Positions 1 to 8,952 of a stretch of 24,605 nt of DNA are shown here, one piece after another. The translations under genes were made by a program, and so were the position numbers. Each line of letters begins with the position of its first letter. Position 1 is the stretch's first letter. The notes under the pieces are model-generated. The model did no database searches. It had not been told where the DNA came from and saw only the letters and a program-made list of their open reading frames with translations. Source of the DNA: UBA1100 sp964533265 (GTDB lineage Bacteria; Verrucomicrobiota; Verrucomicrobiia; Limisphaerales; UBA1100); assembly GCA_964533265.1 (NCBI GenBank), contig CAZHJW010000016.1, positions 1 to 24,605 of the forward strand, read 5' to 3'.

Positions 1-78
1 TCTCCATCCTCCGTGAGTTATCAGGCTTCACGAGGCCTTACACCTTATATATCGGCCAAACCAATGGTGACTTTAGAT

Positions 79-105
79 AAAAAAAAAGCCCCGTTTTACT
101 GGGGC
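79..105 (-). terminator. Rho-independent terminator of the minus-strand signalling operon
   Basis: Read on the minus strand there is a perfect 5-bp GC stem (GCCCC/GGGGC) with an 8-nt loop, followed directly by a run of nine T. It lies about 27 bases beyond the stop of the response-regulator gene, which is where an operon terminator is expected. There is no T-tract on the plus side, so it acts on leftward transcription. Confidence 0.85.
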
Positions 106-131
106 GCAGATAAATCTAAATTTGATTGTTT

Positions 132-1448
132 TTAACAAAAAACGAGACAAAGTGGATTTATTGGTGTCATATTATTTATGGAATGAACTTTATTTACGTG
201 TTTTTCCTCTAAAATAACCCCAGCGTCAATGAGCTTCATATTGTTGGTATTAACGATTGGGCGGGCCAATTCCATGCCAGATCGCAGCTCGATAAGAAGA
301 ATTTCGCGTTCCCCGCGGGGCATGCTGGTTAAAGGAACCGCCTGAACCATTGCCCGCACCGCATCCGGATCAAAAACTCGGTCAGCTAATTCGGTTTCCA
401 TCTCCCTGATGAGCGCCATATCAGCCATGTTCTGGTTACAGTAATAAATCACCGGTCCCAGTAACCGTGCGAGTTTCGGGATAGTTTCCCCCTTCAACTT
501 GTCGGGATAACCAGTTCCGTCCCAGTTTTCATGATGATGTCGGACAACCTTGGCCACAGGGGCGTATGATTCACTTAAAACCAATAATGTTTCCTCTGCA
601 AGTTCAGGGTGCTTTTTGATTATCTCCATTTCTTCAATGGAACACTTGTCTGGACTCCGCATCCAACGGCGCACCATGCCAATCTCGCAACTCATTAGGC
701 CAATATCGTGTGTTTGGGCTGCTAGGCTCAAGATGCGGGCCTCTTCAGAAGATAAACCCAATGAATCTGCAATAGTGGCACAGAGAGCCTTTGCACGCAG
801 CGCAGTATTGCCCAAATTAGGATGGAATGTGTACAGCATGCGATTCATCGCACTCAATGCGATGTTTTCTTCATCCGCCGAAAAAGATGCCGAAATACGA
901 GGGGCAGGTGCTGTAGGTGCTTCCGAATCTTCAGATGCTTCTTCACCTACCTCACGATTGGCATTTACTTGACTTACGGCTTGTTCGGCAATCTGAAGTT
1001 TTTCGGTTAAAGTATGAATCCGGCTTTCCTGAGCATCGATTTCCTTTCGCAAGCTATAGCGCTCGGCTGCATTGAGAGCAGCGACTTTCATATCGTTTGT
1101 CATCCATGGCTTTGTCAAATAACGAAAGACTAAGCCTTTGGTAACAATTCTGGTCATATCATCTACCCCAACCCCACTGGCCAGAAGTAAACGGCTCCCA
1201 TCAGGCTGCATTTCCTTGGCCAATTCCAAGAGTTTGATCCCTCCAGCAGGACCACCCAAATCATGGTCTACAAAAATCACCCCGAACATCTCACTTTTCA
1301 GGTGCTCGGTAGCCATTGTATCCGTGTCGACAGCGGTGATGTGGAACCCTAGGTTCCGCAGTTGGTCCTTTATGGCCTGCAACACGGCAGGATCCGAATC
1401 GGCCACCAACGCCCTTTTCGCATTTTGATTGGTATATTCTTCAGCCAT
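132..1448 (-). CDS. Response regulator with degenerate HD-GYP domain
   Basis: A 438-residue cytoplasmic signalling protein. Residues 10-125 form a receiver domain with acidic residues D17 and D19, likely phospho-acceptor D61, and K113 in the LTKPW motif. Residues 130-165 look like a coiled-coil linker, followed by a low-complexity Glu/Ala/Pro stretch. Residues 200-345 are an HD-GYP domain: H209, H247-D248, H280, H305-H306 and the HHENWDGTGYP signature (305-315) are present. HD-GYP proteins normally hydrolyse cyclic di-GMP. Here the usual HDxGK lysine is L251, and the segment that normally carries the last metal-binding Asp (VADxxDALT) reads VIYYCNQNM. Activity is therefore doubtful; it may bind rather than cut. 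A C-terminal segment (385-438) has the GMxLA pattern often found at the end of such proteins. The ATG has a weak AAGGG upstream. It is the last gene of the operon, 24 bases after its neighbour. Confidence 0.88.
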   Translation of the reverse strand: MAEEYTNQNAKRALVADSDPAVLQAIKDQLRNLGFHITAVDTDTMATEHLKSEMFGVIFVDHDLGGPAGGIKLLELAKEMQPDGSRLLLASGVGVDDMTRIVTKGLVFRYLTKPWMTNDMKVAALNAAERYSLRKEIDAQESRIHTLTEKLQIAEQAVSQVNANREVGEEASEDSEAPTAPAPRISASFSADEENIALSAMNRMLYTFHPNLGNTALRAKALCATIADSLGLSSEEARILSLAAQTHDIGLMSCEIGMVRRWMRSPDKCSIEEMEIIKKHPELAEETLLVLSESYAPVAKVVRHHHENWDGTGYPDKLKGETIPKLARLLGPVIYYCNQNMADMALIREMETELADRVFDPDAVRAMVQAVPLTSMPRGEREILLIELRSGMELARPIVNTNNMKLIDAGVILEEKHVNKVHSINNMTPINPLCLVFC

Positions 1449-1472
1449 TTCTATTTAACCCTTAATCGTGTC

Positions 1473-2906
1473 CTATCCAGCAATGTTTGTATTGTATCCG
1501 AGTAAGCCTCGTTCTTTTATCAAGGCTACCACCCGTTCAGGTACCATTGATTCCCAATTATCGTCTCCAGAACGTATTTTCTCAAGTGCATCTCGTGAGA
1601 AAATGGACAGATAATCCTCCCGATAATCCTCAATTCGACGGATAAATCCATTCCCCAACAAATATTCGAAGAGTCCCTGCAAATGATCTGGCACCTTCAA
1701 GTTTCGTGCATTTACAATATTACCTCCTTGCCCACCAGCAGGATAAACATAAAGTCGCAAATCATTCTTAAACATTCGCCCGAATGACTCAAGTATGCCT
1801 CCATCCAATTCAGTGTAATATTTTTCTTCAAATAACTCCTTCAATGTCGGCACCCCCATCGCTACTCCAATAGGTTCCTTCGTATAACGAAGCAAATATG
1901 CTGCCAAGCGATAATATTCAGCGTAATTGGACACCATTACATAGTAATTTTCAGAAAATTCCTCACCCACTGTACCCAAAATATCCACCCGATCCAAAAA
2001 ATCGCGTTCGTTAATCTCGCCGCTATCCCTCAGATTATGCAAGGTCATTTCAAAAAGAACGGTAACCTTTTCTCCCTGTACGTTGGGTTCTTGCACAAAT
2101 TGTGCCATTGCGCTTTGCAGCATGTGTAATGTGGTATGCGTTACAGGCCGAAAACTGCCCCGCTCAACAATAATTGATTTCCCATACAATACCTCAGTGG
2201 GATGCACTACTTCACCTGATACGTTGAAGAGTGTCGCCTTGGCCAATCCCTGTTTCACTAATTCCAACGCAATCAAACGATTATCCACATCCTCGTAATC
2301 CGGACCCGTAAAACGAGCCATTCCCACCTCTGCACGCCAAGGTTCAAGGTTTTCTTTGATGCTGCTCAAAATTTTATGCGGGTCCTGCGTATACTCCAAC
2401 GCGGCATGCACAAGATTAACTCCAATAATTCCAACAGCTTCTTGCTGTTTCAAGTTGTCCTCATCCAGCAAACGAACATGAATAATGATGTCATTGGGTT
2501 CCTGATCCGGATCTCCCTGAAAACGAATTCCCATCCACCCCAATCCATCCTGTTGTCGACTAAAGCTCCTAGCCGCTATCGTGTTGGCATAAACAAAAAA
2601 CCGTGACTCGGCACCGCGCTCTTCATCCAATCGTTCGTGCAATAGTTTGTATTCATGCTCGAGCATATGTGTAAGCCGATTTTGACTCACGTATCGCTGG
2701 CTCTTACCATAAATCGCATCGCTAATGGCCATATCATAGGCGCTCATGCTCTTAGCGATCGTGCCGGCAGCTCCTCCCACGCGAAAAAACCAGCGGGCCA
2801 CCTCTTGTCCTGCACCAATCTCGGCGAAAGTGCCGTATTTATTTCGATCAAAATTGATCGCCTGAGCTTTTTGAGTGGTGTTAAGGCTCTTATTCTCCGT
2901 TGTCAT
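1473..2906 (-). CDS. Conserved protein of unknown function (FAEIGAGQEVARWFF family)
   Basis: A 477-residue soluble-looking protein with no signal peptide and no clear membrane segment. I recognise its N-terminal block (FAEIGAGQEVARWFF, then GGAAGTIAKSMSAYDM) as typical of a conserved bacterial family without a known function. From memory, members carry labels such as TonB-dependent receptor or nicotinate-nucleotide adenylyltransferase. Neither fits: there is no export signal or beta-barrel character and no HxGH nucleotidyltransferase motif. The start is set by an AGGAGG 8 bases before the ATG at 2904-2906; an in-frame ATG eight codons upstream (2930) lacks such a site. The start overlaps the end of the HDOD gene by 17 bases, so the two are probably translationally coupled. 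Its position between an HDOD protein and an HD-GYP response regulator suggests a signalling or stress role, but that is inference. Confidence 0.85.
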   Translation of the reverse strand: MTTENKSLNTTQKAQAINFDRNKYGTFAEIGAGQEVARWFFRVGGAAGTIAKSMSAYDMAISDAIYGKSQRYVSQNRLTHMLEHEYKLLHERLDEERGAESRFFVYANTIAARSFSRQQDGLGWMGIRFQGDPDQEPNDIIIHVRLLDEDNLKQQEAVGIIGVNLVHAALEYTQDPHKILSSIKENLEPWRAEVGMARFTGPDYEDVDNRLIALELVKQGLAKATLFNVSGEVVHPTEVLYGKSIIVERGSFRPVTHTTLHMLQSAMAQFVQEPNVQGEKVTVLFEMTLHNLRDSGEINERDFLDRVDILGTVGEEFSENYYVMVSNYAEYYRLAAYLLRYTKEPIGVAMGVPTLKELFEEKYYTELDGGILESFGRMFKNDLRLYVYPAGGQGGNIVNARNLKVPDHLQGLFEYLLGNGFIRRIEDYREDYLSIFSRDALEKIRSGDDNWESMVPERVVALIKERGLLGYNTNIAG

Positions 2907-3855
2907 TATTGTCGCCTCCTCCCAATCCAAAAGATTTCAAGTCTTCCCGGGCCTTTTCCACTTCGATATCTAAATCCAGATCCAAACCGTAACTCATTTG
3001 GTATTGCGCGAGGAACTGCCACTCTGGCAATTCCTCAAACGACTTGTCATAATCCATAATACGCGCACCAAAAATGTTGATCTGCTTATAATTGGTTAAT
3101 GCGTCAGCCACTCCTACACACGCTGCGAGAAACTTACTGTTATCTGGCTGATTGGATTCCTCGCTATTGAAAGGGTCATGGTGATACCAGACTGCACGAA
3201 TCACTTCCAAATGTGCCTGCAAACATTCGCACACCGCCGCACCAATCTGAGCATGTGATACCCCGATAAACTCCTTTTCGACGGATACGTGACCACTGCC
3301 GCGTTCGGTGGCACGAATAATAATACGATCAAAATCCTCCGGAAAATAATGTTCCAAAACCAACTTTCCACAATCATGCAAAAGCCCGGCAAGATACTCA
3401 GACCCACAAGGGGGTCGATAGGCTGCAGCCACACGCTCAGTCAATCTCGCGACCATGACGCTGTGCAACCAGAACGAATTCCAATCCACCTGAGATTTCA
3501 GATGCTCGAAGTTCTTCATCACTCCCATCGACAAAGCAATCCTCCGCACCTCAGTCATTCCTATCATCATTAGAGCCTGATCAATACTGGCGATACGGCG
3601 GGCAGCAAACCCCACTGAACTAGCCACCTTAATAATATCCGAAGCCAAACCCGCATCCATCTGGATGACTTCAGCCACATCTTCCATTTGACAGTTTTCG
3701 TCACGGGACAGCTGACTGAGTTTAATAGCCGCTGCAGAGAAGGGGGGAATGATTGCCTCACCAGCCAAAAGATTAATCAACTTGTCAGCAACCCACTGCG
3801 TATCGGGCGTTTCACTAGTCAAGTAACGTTTGAGTCGGTCAGGATCAGTGGGCAC
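2890..3855 (-). CDS. HDOD domain signalling protein
   Basis: A 321-residue protein with an HDOD domain over about residues 25-265. The N-terminal IPPFSAAAIKLSQL block, the MDAGLASDIIKVASS block and the GLLHDCGKLVLEHYFP segment are characteristic. The HD-type residues are largely kept: H131, H160-D161, H201, H225-H226 and D251. HDOD proteins act in bacterial signalling, often beside cyclic di-GMP or two-component parts; a specific substrate cannot be read from the sequence. The C-terminus ends in an acidic, Asn/Gly-rich tail. The start is uncertain: I chose GTG at 3853-3855, which has no clear ribosome-binding site. The frame is open upstream only to the DUF1501 stop at 3904, and that stretch has no ATG. 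It lies 48 bases after the DUF1501 gene, so partial co-transcription is possible. Confidence 0.86.
   Translation of the reverse strand: MPTDPDRLKRYLTSETPDTQWVADKLINLLAGEAIIPPFSAAAIKLSQLSRDENCQMEDVAEVIQMDAGLASDIIKVASSVGFAARRIASIDQALMMIGMTEVRRIALSMGVMKNFEHLKSQVDWNSFWLHSVMVARLTERVAAAYRPPCGSEYLAGLLHDCGKLVLEHYFPEDFDRIIIRATERGSGHVSVEKEFIGVSHAQIGAAVCECLQAHLEVIRAVWYHHDPFNSEESNQPDNSKFLAACVGVADALTNYKQINIFGARIMDYDKSFEELPEWQFLAQYQMSYGLDLDLDIEVEKAREDLKSFGLGGGDNNDNGE
2915..2920 (-). promoter_or_regulatory. Shine-Dalgarno site that fixes the start of the 1473-2906 gene
   Basis: The minus strand reads AGGAGG followed by an 8-base spacer and an ATG at 2904-2906. The site lies inside the last codons of the upstream HDOD gene, which favours translational coupling. 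It is one of only two canonical Shine-Dalgarno sites seen in this window. Confidence 0.8.
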
Positions 3856-3903
3856 AGAGGATTTTTGCCGTGAAAACCCCCAGTCGCCAATGAAAAAGGG
3901 CTT

Positions 3904-5346
3904 TTAAGCGAGTAAACCGGGGATTGGGTTGCCGTGATAAATCTTATTAGGGCGATCGGAGGCATCATGCCACATCATATCCTTTGGAATGCCCAAGGCT
4001 TCGTAGATGGTAGCAGCCATGTTTTCGGGCTTTTGAGGATCACTAGCAGGATACCCCCCGAGTTTATCTGAAGAGCCAATCACACGCCCTCCCTGTACCC
4101 CTCCTCCGGCAAACCACACGGTCTGCACTGCACCCCAATGATCGCGGCCGGGCCCTTTGTAATGTTTTTCCAAAAGCGAAATCTTTGGAGTCCGCCCAAA
4201 CTCACTACCCATAACGATGAGTGTCTCATTCAGTAAACCGCGAGACTCCAAATCATCGAGTAATCCACTGACTGCCTTATCCATCGGTGGCAGCAAATAA
4301 TCTTTCAGGTTTGGCCAAGCGTTGCCGTGTGTGTCCCAAGTCTCGTTGTTGCCAAGGTTGACCTGCACCAAGCTCACGCCTGCCTCAACCAATTGCGCTG
4401 CTGAGAGCAGACTCCAGCCAAACGCGTTCTTGCCATAAAGTTCCTGACGCTTTTCATTCACACTCATTACGTCAAAAGCCTTGCGCGTCTTGTCATTTGA
4501 CAACAAATCCACAGCCATCTGCCTTTGCCTGTCAAACTGCTCCACCTCCGTCGATTTTTCCAGAAACTTACGCTCTTTATTCAGTGTCTGAAAAAGCTTA
4601 CGACGATTGGTAAACCGTTCGTGACCCATTCCATGAGGTAGGGATAAGTTAGGAGCTTGGAATTTCAGATCCGCAGCCTTTTGAGCTCCTTTGGCATGGT
4701 GGAAAAGATACTTTGGATACGCGCCGTAATGTTCGGTGTGATACGGGGAGGTTTCCAAAAACCAAGGTTCACGTTGTGACCCCATTTGCCCGGCGAACTG
4801 CCCAGGAATAGTGCGACCGGTGCGATGGACGATTTTATCGGGCAACACAATGGCCGGGGGTAAATTGTTAACCGGACGAAGGCGATCGTTCACAATCGCC
4901 GCAATTGAAGGCCAGTCTGTTTGCTTGGGCTTACTTCCATCATACCCCGCCGGCTTTGGGGTTCGCCCGGTCAACATCACCAAATGTCCATCACTGTGCT
5001 CGATATAAGGATGGGTAAGTGAGCGACAAAGAGCCCATTTATCACTCCGTTTGGCTAATTCAGGCAAATGCTCACAAATCTGAATACCAGGAGTTTTGGT
5101 GGAAATCGGATTAAACGTTCCCCGCACCTCTTTAGGCGCATTGGGTTTCATGTCGAAACTCTCATGTTGCGCCAAGCCACCCGACAGGAAAATATAGATA
5201 ACATTCTTGGCCGTTCGGGCACGAGGTTTAGCTGCCTGCAAGGCCGGTAAATGATTCATTCCCAGACCCAAAAGGCCAATTGAGCCAGCCTGAATTGCCA
5301 TCCGCCGGCTCAGAGAATAATGTGATGGATGATGTGGTATATTCAT
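3904..5346 (-). CDS. Tat-exported DUF1501 family protein
   Basis: A 480-residue member of DUF1501 (PF07394). This family has a sulfatase/alkaline-phosphatase-like fold, is hugely expanded in Planctomycetota and Verrucomicrobiota, and has no assigned reaction. The N-terminus carries a twin-arginine signal (SLSRRMAIQAGSIGLLGLG, R14-R15). Recognisable family blocks are YIFLSGGLAQHESFDMKP near residue 50, LTHPYIEHSDGHLVMLTGR near 110, NLGNNETWDTHG near 330, GSEFGRTPKI near 380, and a C-terminal MAATIYEALGI block. It diverges from the cytochrome/DUF1549/DUF1553 gene across 131 bases, the usual pairing in these phyla, which implies a joint periplasmic role. No clear Shine-Dalgarno precedes the ATG. 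A weak minus-strand promoter candidate (TTTACA, 17 bases, TAGGGT at 5390-5362) lies upstream. Confidence 0.93.
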   Translation of the reverse strand: MNIPHHPSHYSLSRRMAIQAGSIGLLGLGMNHLPALQAAKPRARTAKNVIYIFLSGGLAQHESFDMKPNAPKEVRGTFNPISTKTPGIQICEHLPELAKRSDKWALCRSLTHPYIEHSDGHLVMLTGRTPKPAGYDGSKPKQTDWPSIAAIVNDRLRPVNNLPPAIVLPDKIVHRTGRTIPGQFAGQMGSQREPWFLETSPYHTEHYGAYPKYLFHHAKGAQKAADLKFQAPNLSLPHGMGHERFTNRRKLFQTLNKERKFLEKSTEVEQFDRQRQMAVDLLSNDKTRKAFDVMSVNEKRQELYGKNAFGWSLLSAAQLVEAGVSLVQVNLGNNETWDTHGNAWPNLKDYLLPPMDKAVSGLLDDLESRGLLNETLIVMGSEFGRTPKISLLEKHYKGPGRDHWGAVQTVWFAGGGVQGGRVIGSSDKLGGYPASDPQKPENMAATIYEALGIPKDMMWHDASDRPNKIYHGNPIPGLLA

Positions 5347-5434
5347 CGTTACAACAGTGGAACCCTAAGAGGAGTTTGGTCGTTTGTAAACCCCAAGCAT
5401 CACCAAAAGCTTCCATGCTCTTGCTACAGTATCT

Positions 5435-5463
5435 TTGACATACAGAACAACGCTTTATATCAT
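5435..5463 (+). promoter_or_regulatory. Candidate sigma-70 promoter for the cytochrome/DUF1549 operon
   Basis: A perfect TTGACA at 5435-5440 is followed after 17 bases by TATCAT (5458-5463), a five-of-six match to the -10 consensus. The expected transcription start is near 5470, only about 8 bases before the ATG at 5478. The mRNA would have a very short leader and no Shine-Dalgarno sequence. The assignment rests on motif matching only. Confidence 0.5.
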
Positions 5464-5477
5464 GAGATTTTTAGTAT

Positions 5478-7616
5478 ATGCGGTATATCACGGCAATAAT
5501 TATCAGTGCAATTACAATTCAGGCAGCTGTTTCTTTTCAGCACGAGGTGCTGCCTGTGCTCACGCGCCAAGGCTGTAATGCAGGCACCTGCCACGGCTCG
5601 CCCAGCGGGAAAGGCGGATTCGCTTTGAGTCTTTTCGCCTTCGATGCTAAATCAGACCACACGGTTCTTACCAAGGATTACCTAAGCCGTCGCGTCGATC
5701 TGAATGATCCGGCCCTGAGCCTGCTCCTGCGCAAACCCAGTAATGCCATTAGCCATCGCGGTGGTCTGAAACTTCCCCAAAGCAGTCGTGAATATAAACT
5801 TCTTCACGACTGGATCGAAGAAGGCTGCCTCAACGATACTGAAAATGGTGCTTCCTGCACGGGAATCGAATTGCAACCGGAAGGCTCAACTCTCCTACAT
5901 TGGCCGAATCCGATCTCACGCCTCAGGGTAAAGGCCTATTTTTCCGATGACACGGTGCGTGACATCACGCATTTGGTGCAATTTACCAGTTCTGATGAAG
6001 CTATTGCAGTGGTGGAAGCTAATGGTGTTGTCACAGGCATCAATCGTGGAGTAGCCGCTGTCATGGTGCGCTATCTTGAACACGTAAGAGCAGTCGCGTT
6101 TACTTTTGTTAAACCGATAGACGGTTTCCAATGGCCCAACCCTCCTGCGGCCAATTACGTGGATATCCACGTACACGCCAAACTAAAACAAATGCAGTTT
6201 ACGCCTTCTGGGTTGTGCACTGATTCAGATTTTGTACGGCGCGTATATCTGGATGTACTCGGTCGTCTTCCTTCACCTCATGAAATTAGGGCGTTTTTTG
6301 ACGACAATAACCCCGATAAACGTAAAACGCTGATTGACCAGTTGCTTCAACGACCTGAATACGCACTCTTTTGGGCCCAGAAATGGGGGGATCTACTCCG
6401 CCTTGACCCTCAACAAGTCTCTACAACCGGCACCCACAAGTTTCATCAATGGCTTGTACAAGCCTACGAAAAAAACCTCCCCTACGATGAGTTTACACGG
6501 GCACTGCTCACCGCCAGCGGCAGCACCTTCACTCGGCCCCCGGCCAATTATTATCGAACTGCCAAGGACTCCAATGATGCTCTGGAAACCACCACACAAC
6601 TCTTTATGGGTAGTCGTCTAGCCTGTGCCAAATGCCATAACCATCCCTACGAACGCTGGACACAGGACAATTATTACGGATTAGCTGCTGTTTTCCAGCG
6701 TGTCCAACGCAAGACAGGAACACGGAAGGATGAACTTTTTATTTCCAGCAGGGGTGCCGGAGAGATCATCCAGCCTCGCACCGGAAAAACAATGCAACCA
6801 TTCCTCCCTGGTCAAGGTTATGTGGAGGTACCTGATGAGAGCGACCGCCGCGCCGTCTTTGCATCATGGCTTATTCAACCGAATAATCCATGGTTCGCGC
6901 AAGTAGAAGCAAATCGTATTTGGGCGGCAGTCATGGGGCGGGGGATTGTCGAACCTATCGACGATTTTCGCGATTCCAACCCCCCCATTAACGCTCCCTT
7001 GCTTAAAGCACTTGCTGAGGATTTCACCAAACACCAATTTGACCGACAGCACCTACTTCGCACCATCCTCAACAGCCATACCTACCAGGCCAGTGCCAAA
7101 CCCGTTGAAACCAAAGAAGGGGATGAACGCTTTTTTTCGCATTACCCAGCCCACCGCCTCAAAGCCGAACAACTACTTGATGCCATAAACGATGTAACTG
7201 GTGTTCCTGAAAACTTTCCCGGGTTACCTGTAGGAACTCGTGCCACGGCGTTACCCGGCCCATTCCTGAAACATCCACTCCTCAAAACATTCGGAATGCC
7301 TGCACGCACTACTGCATGCGCCTGTGAACGCCCGACTGACCCTCAATTGAGTCAAGCTCTGGAACTGATGAATGGTAAGTTTATCCATGATAAAATCGCC
7401 CACCCCAAAGGCCGCATTAAACAATGGCTCAATAAGGGCACCCAGAGTGAGAAAGTCATAACTGAACTATACATGCTTGCCCTCTCCCGTATACCAACCC
7501 GACGGGAACGCGAGGCCATCAACTTTTATCTCGCCGACAAACCAACCCGCGAAGAAGGTCTTGCCGATCTGATGTGGGCGGTCTTGAATATGAATGAATT
7601 CTTGTTCCAACACTGA
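5478..7616 (+). CDS. Secreted cytochrome-like DUF1549/DUF1553 protein with Ig-like domain
   Basis: A 712-residue protein with a signal peptide (about residues 1-19). Residues 20-120 form a Planctomycete-type cytochrome domain with CNAGTCH (C33, C38, H39), a heme-site variant with four residues between the cysteines. Residues 133-205 resemble a bacterial Ig-like (BIG_2) domain (SSDEAIAVVEANGVVTGINRG). DUF1549 covers about 225-420, including DFVRRVYLDVLGRLPSP and the Cys/His motif CAKCHNHPYERW. DUF1553 covers about 455-700, including NPWFAQVEANRIWAAVMGRG. Such proteins occur in large numbers in PVC bacteria next to DUF1501 and are thought to act outside the cytoplasm, but their reaction is unknown. 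The stop overlaps the start of the next gene (TGATG), so the two are coupled. Confidence 0.93.
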   Translation: MRYITAIIISAITIQAAVSFQHEVLPVLTRQGCNAGTCHGSPSGKGGFALSLFAFDAKSDHTVLTKDYLSRRVDLNDPALSLLLRKPSNAISHRGGLKLPQSSREYKLLHDWIEEGCLNDTENGASCTGIELQPEGSTLLHWPNPISRLRVKAYFSDDTVRDITHLVQFTSSDEAIAVVEANGVVTGINRGVAAVMVRYLEHVRAVAFTFVKPIDGFQWPNPPAANYVDIHVHAKLKQMQFTPSGLCTDSDFVRRVYLDVLGRLPSPHEIRAFFDDNNPDKRKTLIDQLLQRPEYALFWAQKWGDLLRLDPQQVSTTGTHKFHQWLVQAYEKNLPYDEFTRALLTASGSTFTRPPANYYRTAKDSNDALETTTQLFMGSRLACAKCHNHPYERWTQDNYYGLAAVFQRVQRKTGTRKDELFISSRGAGEIIQPRTGKTMQPFLPGQGYVEVPDESDRRAVFASWLIQPNNPWFAQVEANRIWAAVMGRGIVEPIDDFRDSNPPINAPLLKALAEDFTKHQFDRQHLLRTILNSHTYQASAKPVETKEGDERFFSHYPAHRLKAEQLLDAINDVTGVPENFPGLPVGTRATALPGPFLKHPLLKTFGMPARTTACACERPTDPQLSQALELMNGKFIHDKIAHPKGRIKQWLNKGTQSEKVITELYMLALSRIPTRREREAINFYLADKPTREEGLADLMWAVLNMNEFLFQH

Positions 7617-8950
7617 TGCGGTACACTTTGCTTTTTTTTCTTACGACCTCTCTTGCTGTTGCCTTACCCATCAGTTTCAAGGCGGACATAGCACCTTTAT
7701 TACGCAACCAATGCCAATCGTGCCACGGAACCAAGGAAGCGAAAGGAGACTATCGGGTAGACAGTTATTCAGAACTCATGCGCGCATTGAAGGAGGAACC
7801 CGCGCGGGTAATAGCCGGAAAATCAGACAAGAGCCTGCTATTGAAACTTCTCACCACAATTCAAACAGATGAGCGAATGCCTCAAAAGTCAGGACCTTTA
7901 TCCAAGGCGCAGGTGGAACTCTTCCGTCAATGGATTGATGAAGGGGCAAAGTTTGATGGAACAGACCCAAAAACACCTCTAGTCGAGATTATCCCCACTA
8001 GGCACCACGATCCGCCTCCCTCCAAATATTCTCGGCCATTGCCCATCACCGCACTCACTTTCACGCCGGATGGCCAGGCACTTGCAGTCAGTGGATTACG
8101 TGAAATCACTATTTGGAATCTTGAGGGCCAATTACAGCACCGTATTGCAAACATGTCTCAACGGACCTTCGCACTGGCTTGGTTGCCCGATGGCCAAACA
8201 CTGCTCGCCGGCGGCGGCATTCCCGGAGAACTCGGAGAAGTCCGCGCCTTTACTCCTGAAGGCAAACTTCGTGCGGTAGTCCATCAGGCTTCCGATGTGG
8301 TTCTGGACATACAACTCGACGCCAATGCCTCGCGTTTAGCAGTGGCCGATGCGGCCAACGCGGTAACAATTTTTGATCCCAATGACTTTTCGCGTGAACG
8401 AAAAATTGACAACCATTCGGATTGGGTGATGGCACTGGCATTCAGTGCAGACAACCGGTTTCTGGCATCAGCAAGCCGCGATCATACCGCCAAGATTTTT
8501 GATCTAAAAACCTCTGCAAGCATCAGCACCTATGGCGGTCATAAAACGGCCGTTCAAGGGGTGGCCTTTCGCGCAGATGGTAAAGAAGTCTTTAGCGTAG
8601 ACCATTCAGGAGCTCTGCACGTGTGGGAGTCCGGCCTGGCGGATATTGACGGTAAACGTTTTGGCGCCAAAAAAGTGGCGGATATCAAGGGACTCAGCCA
8701 CGACCAGCACAAAGTCCTTTGCATTGGCAACTCACTTTTCACCTATGGCAGTAACGGTGAGGCCAGACTATTTCAAGCAGACAACCGCAAAGCCCTCAAG
8801 ACCTTCGAGCATACTGATGGATGGTTAATGAGCATGGCGTGGCATGGAAAAAGCCAGCGGGTTGCAACCGGTGCACATGATGGCACAGTGTGCCTCTGGG
8901 ACATACGAAGCGGAAAACAGCTCAACCGCTTTCTCGCGTTACCTCACTAA
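7616..8950 (+). CDS. Secreted cytochrome-WD40 repeat protein
   Basis: A 444-residue protein. A signal peptide (about 1-16) is followed by a Planctomycete-type cytochrome domain (20-105) with the c-heme motif CQSCH (C33, C36, H37) and the family block PLLRNQCQSCHGTKEAKG. From about residue 130 to the end there are WD40 repeats, for example LTFTPDGQALAVSG, MALAFSADNRFLASASRD and MAWHGKSQRVATGAHDGTVCLW, probably forming one propeller. The ATG shares its A with the upstream TGA, showing coupling to the DUF1549/DUF1553 gene. The likely role is as a partner or scaffold of that protein in the periplasm. It converges on the proline-rich gene with only two bases between the stop codons and no hairpin terminator in the gap. 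Confidence 0.92.
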   Translation: MRYTLLFFLTTSLAVALPISFKADIAPLLRNQCQSCHGTKEAKGDYRVDSYSELMRALKEEPARVIAGKSDKSLLLKLLTTIQTDERMPQKSGPLSKAQVELFRQWIDEGAKFDGTDPKTPLVEIIPTRHHDPPPSKYSRPLPITALTFTPDGQALAVSGLREITIWNLEGQLQHRIANMSQRTFALAWLPDGQTLLAGGGIPGELGEVRAFTPEGKLRAVVHQASDVVLDIQLDANASRLAVADAANAVTIFDPNDFSRERKIDNHSDWVMALAFSADNRFLASASRDHTAKIFDLKTSASISTYGGHKTAVQGVAFRADGKEVFSVDHSGALHVWESGLADIDGKRFGAKKVADIKGLSHDQHKVLCIGNSLFTYGSNGEARLFQADNRKALKTFEHTDGWLMSMAWHGKSQRVATGAHDGTVCLWDIRSGKQLNRFLALPH

Positions 8951-8952
8951 AA

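Noticed and set aside
1..80. Possible C-terminus of a plus-strand gene (frame ending with TAA at 78-80)
   Set aside because: Only about 25 codons are visible, a second plus frame is open as well, and no family pattern is recognisable.
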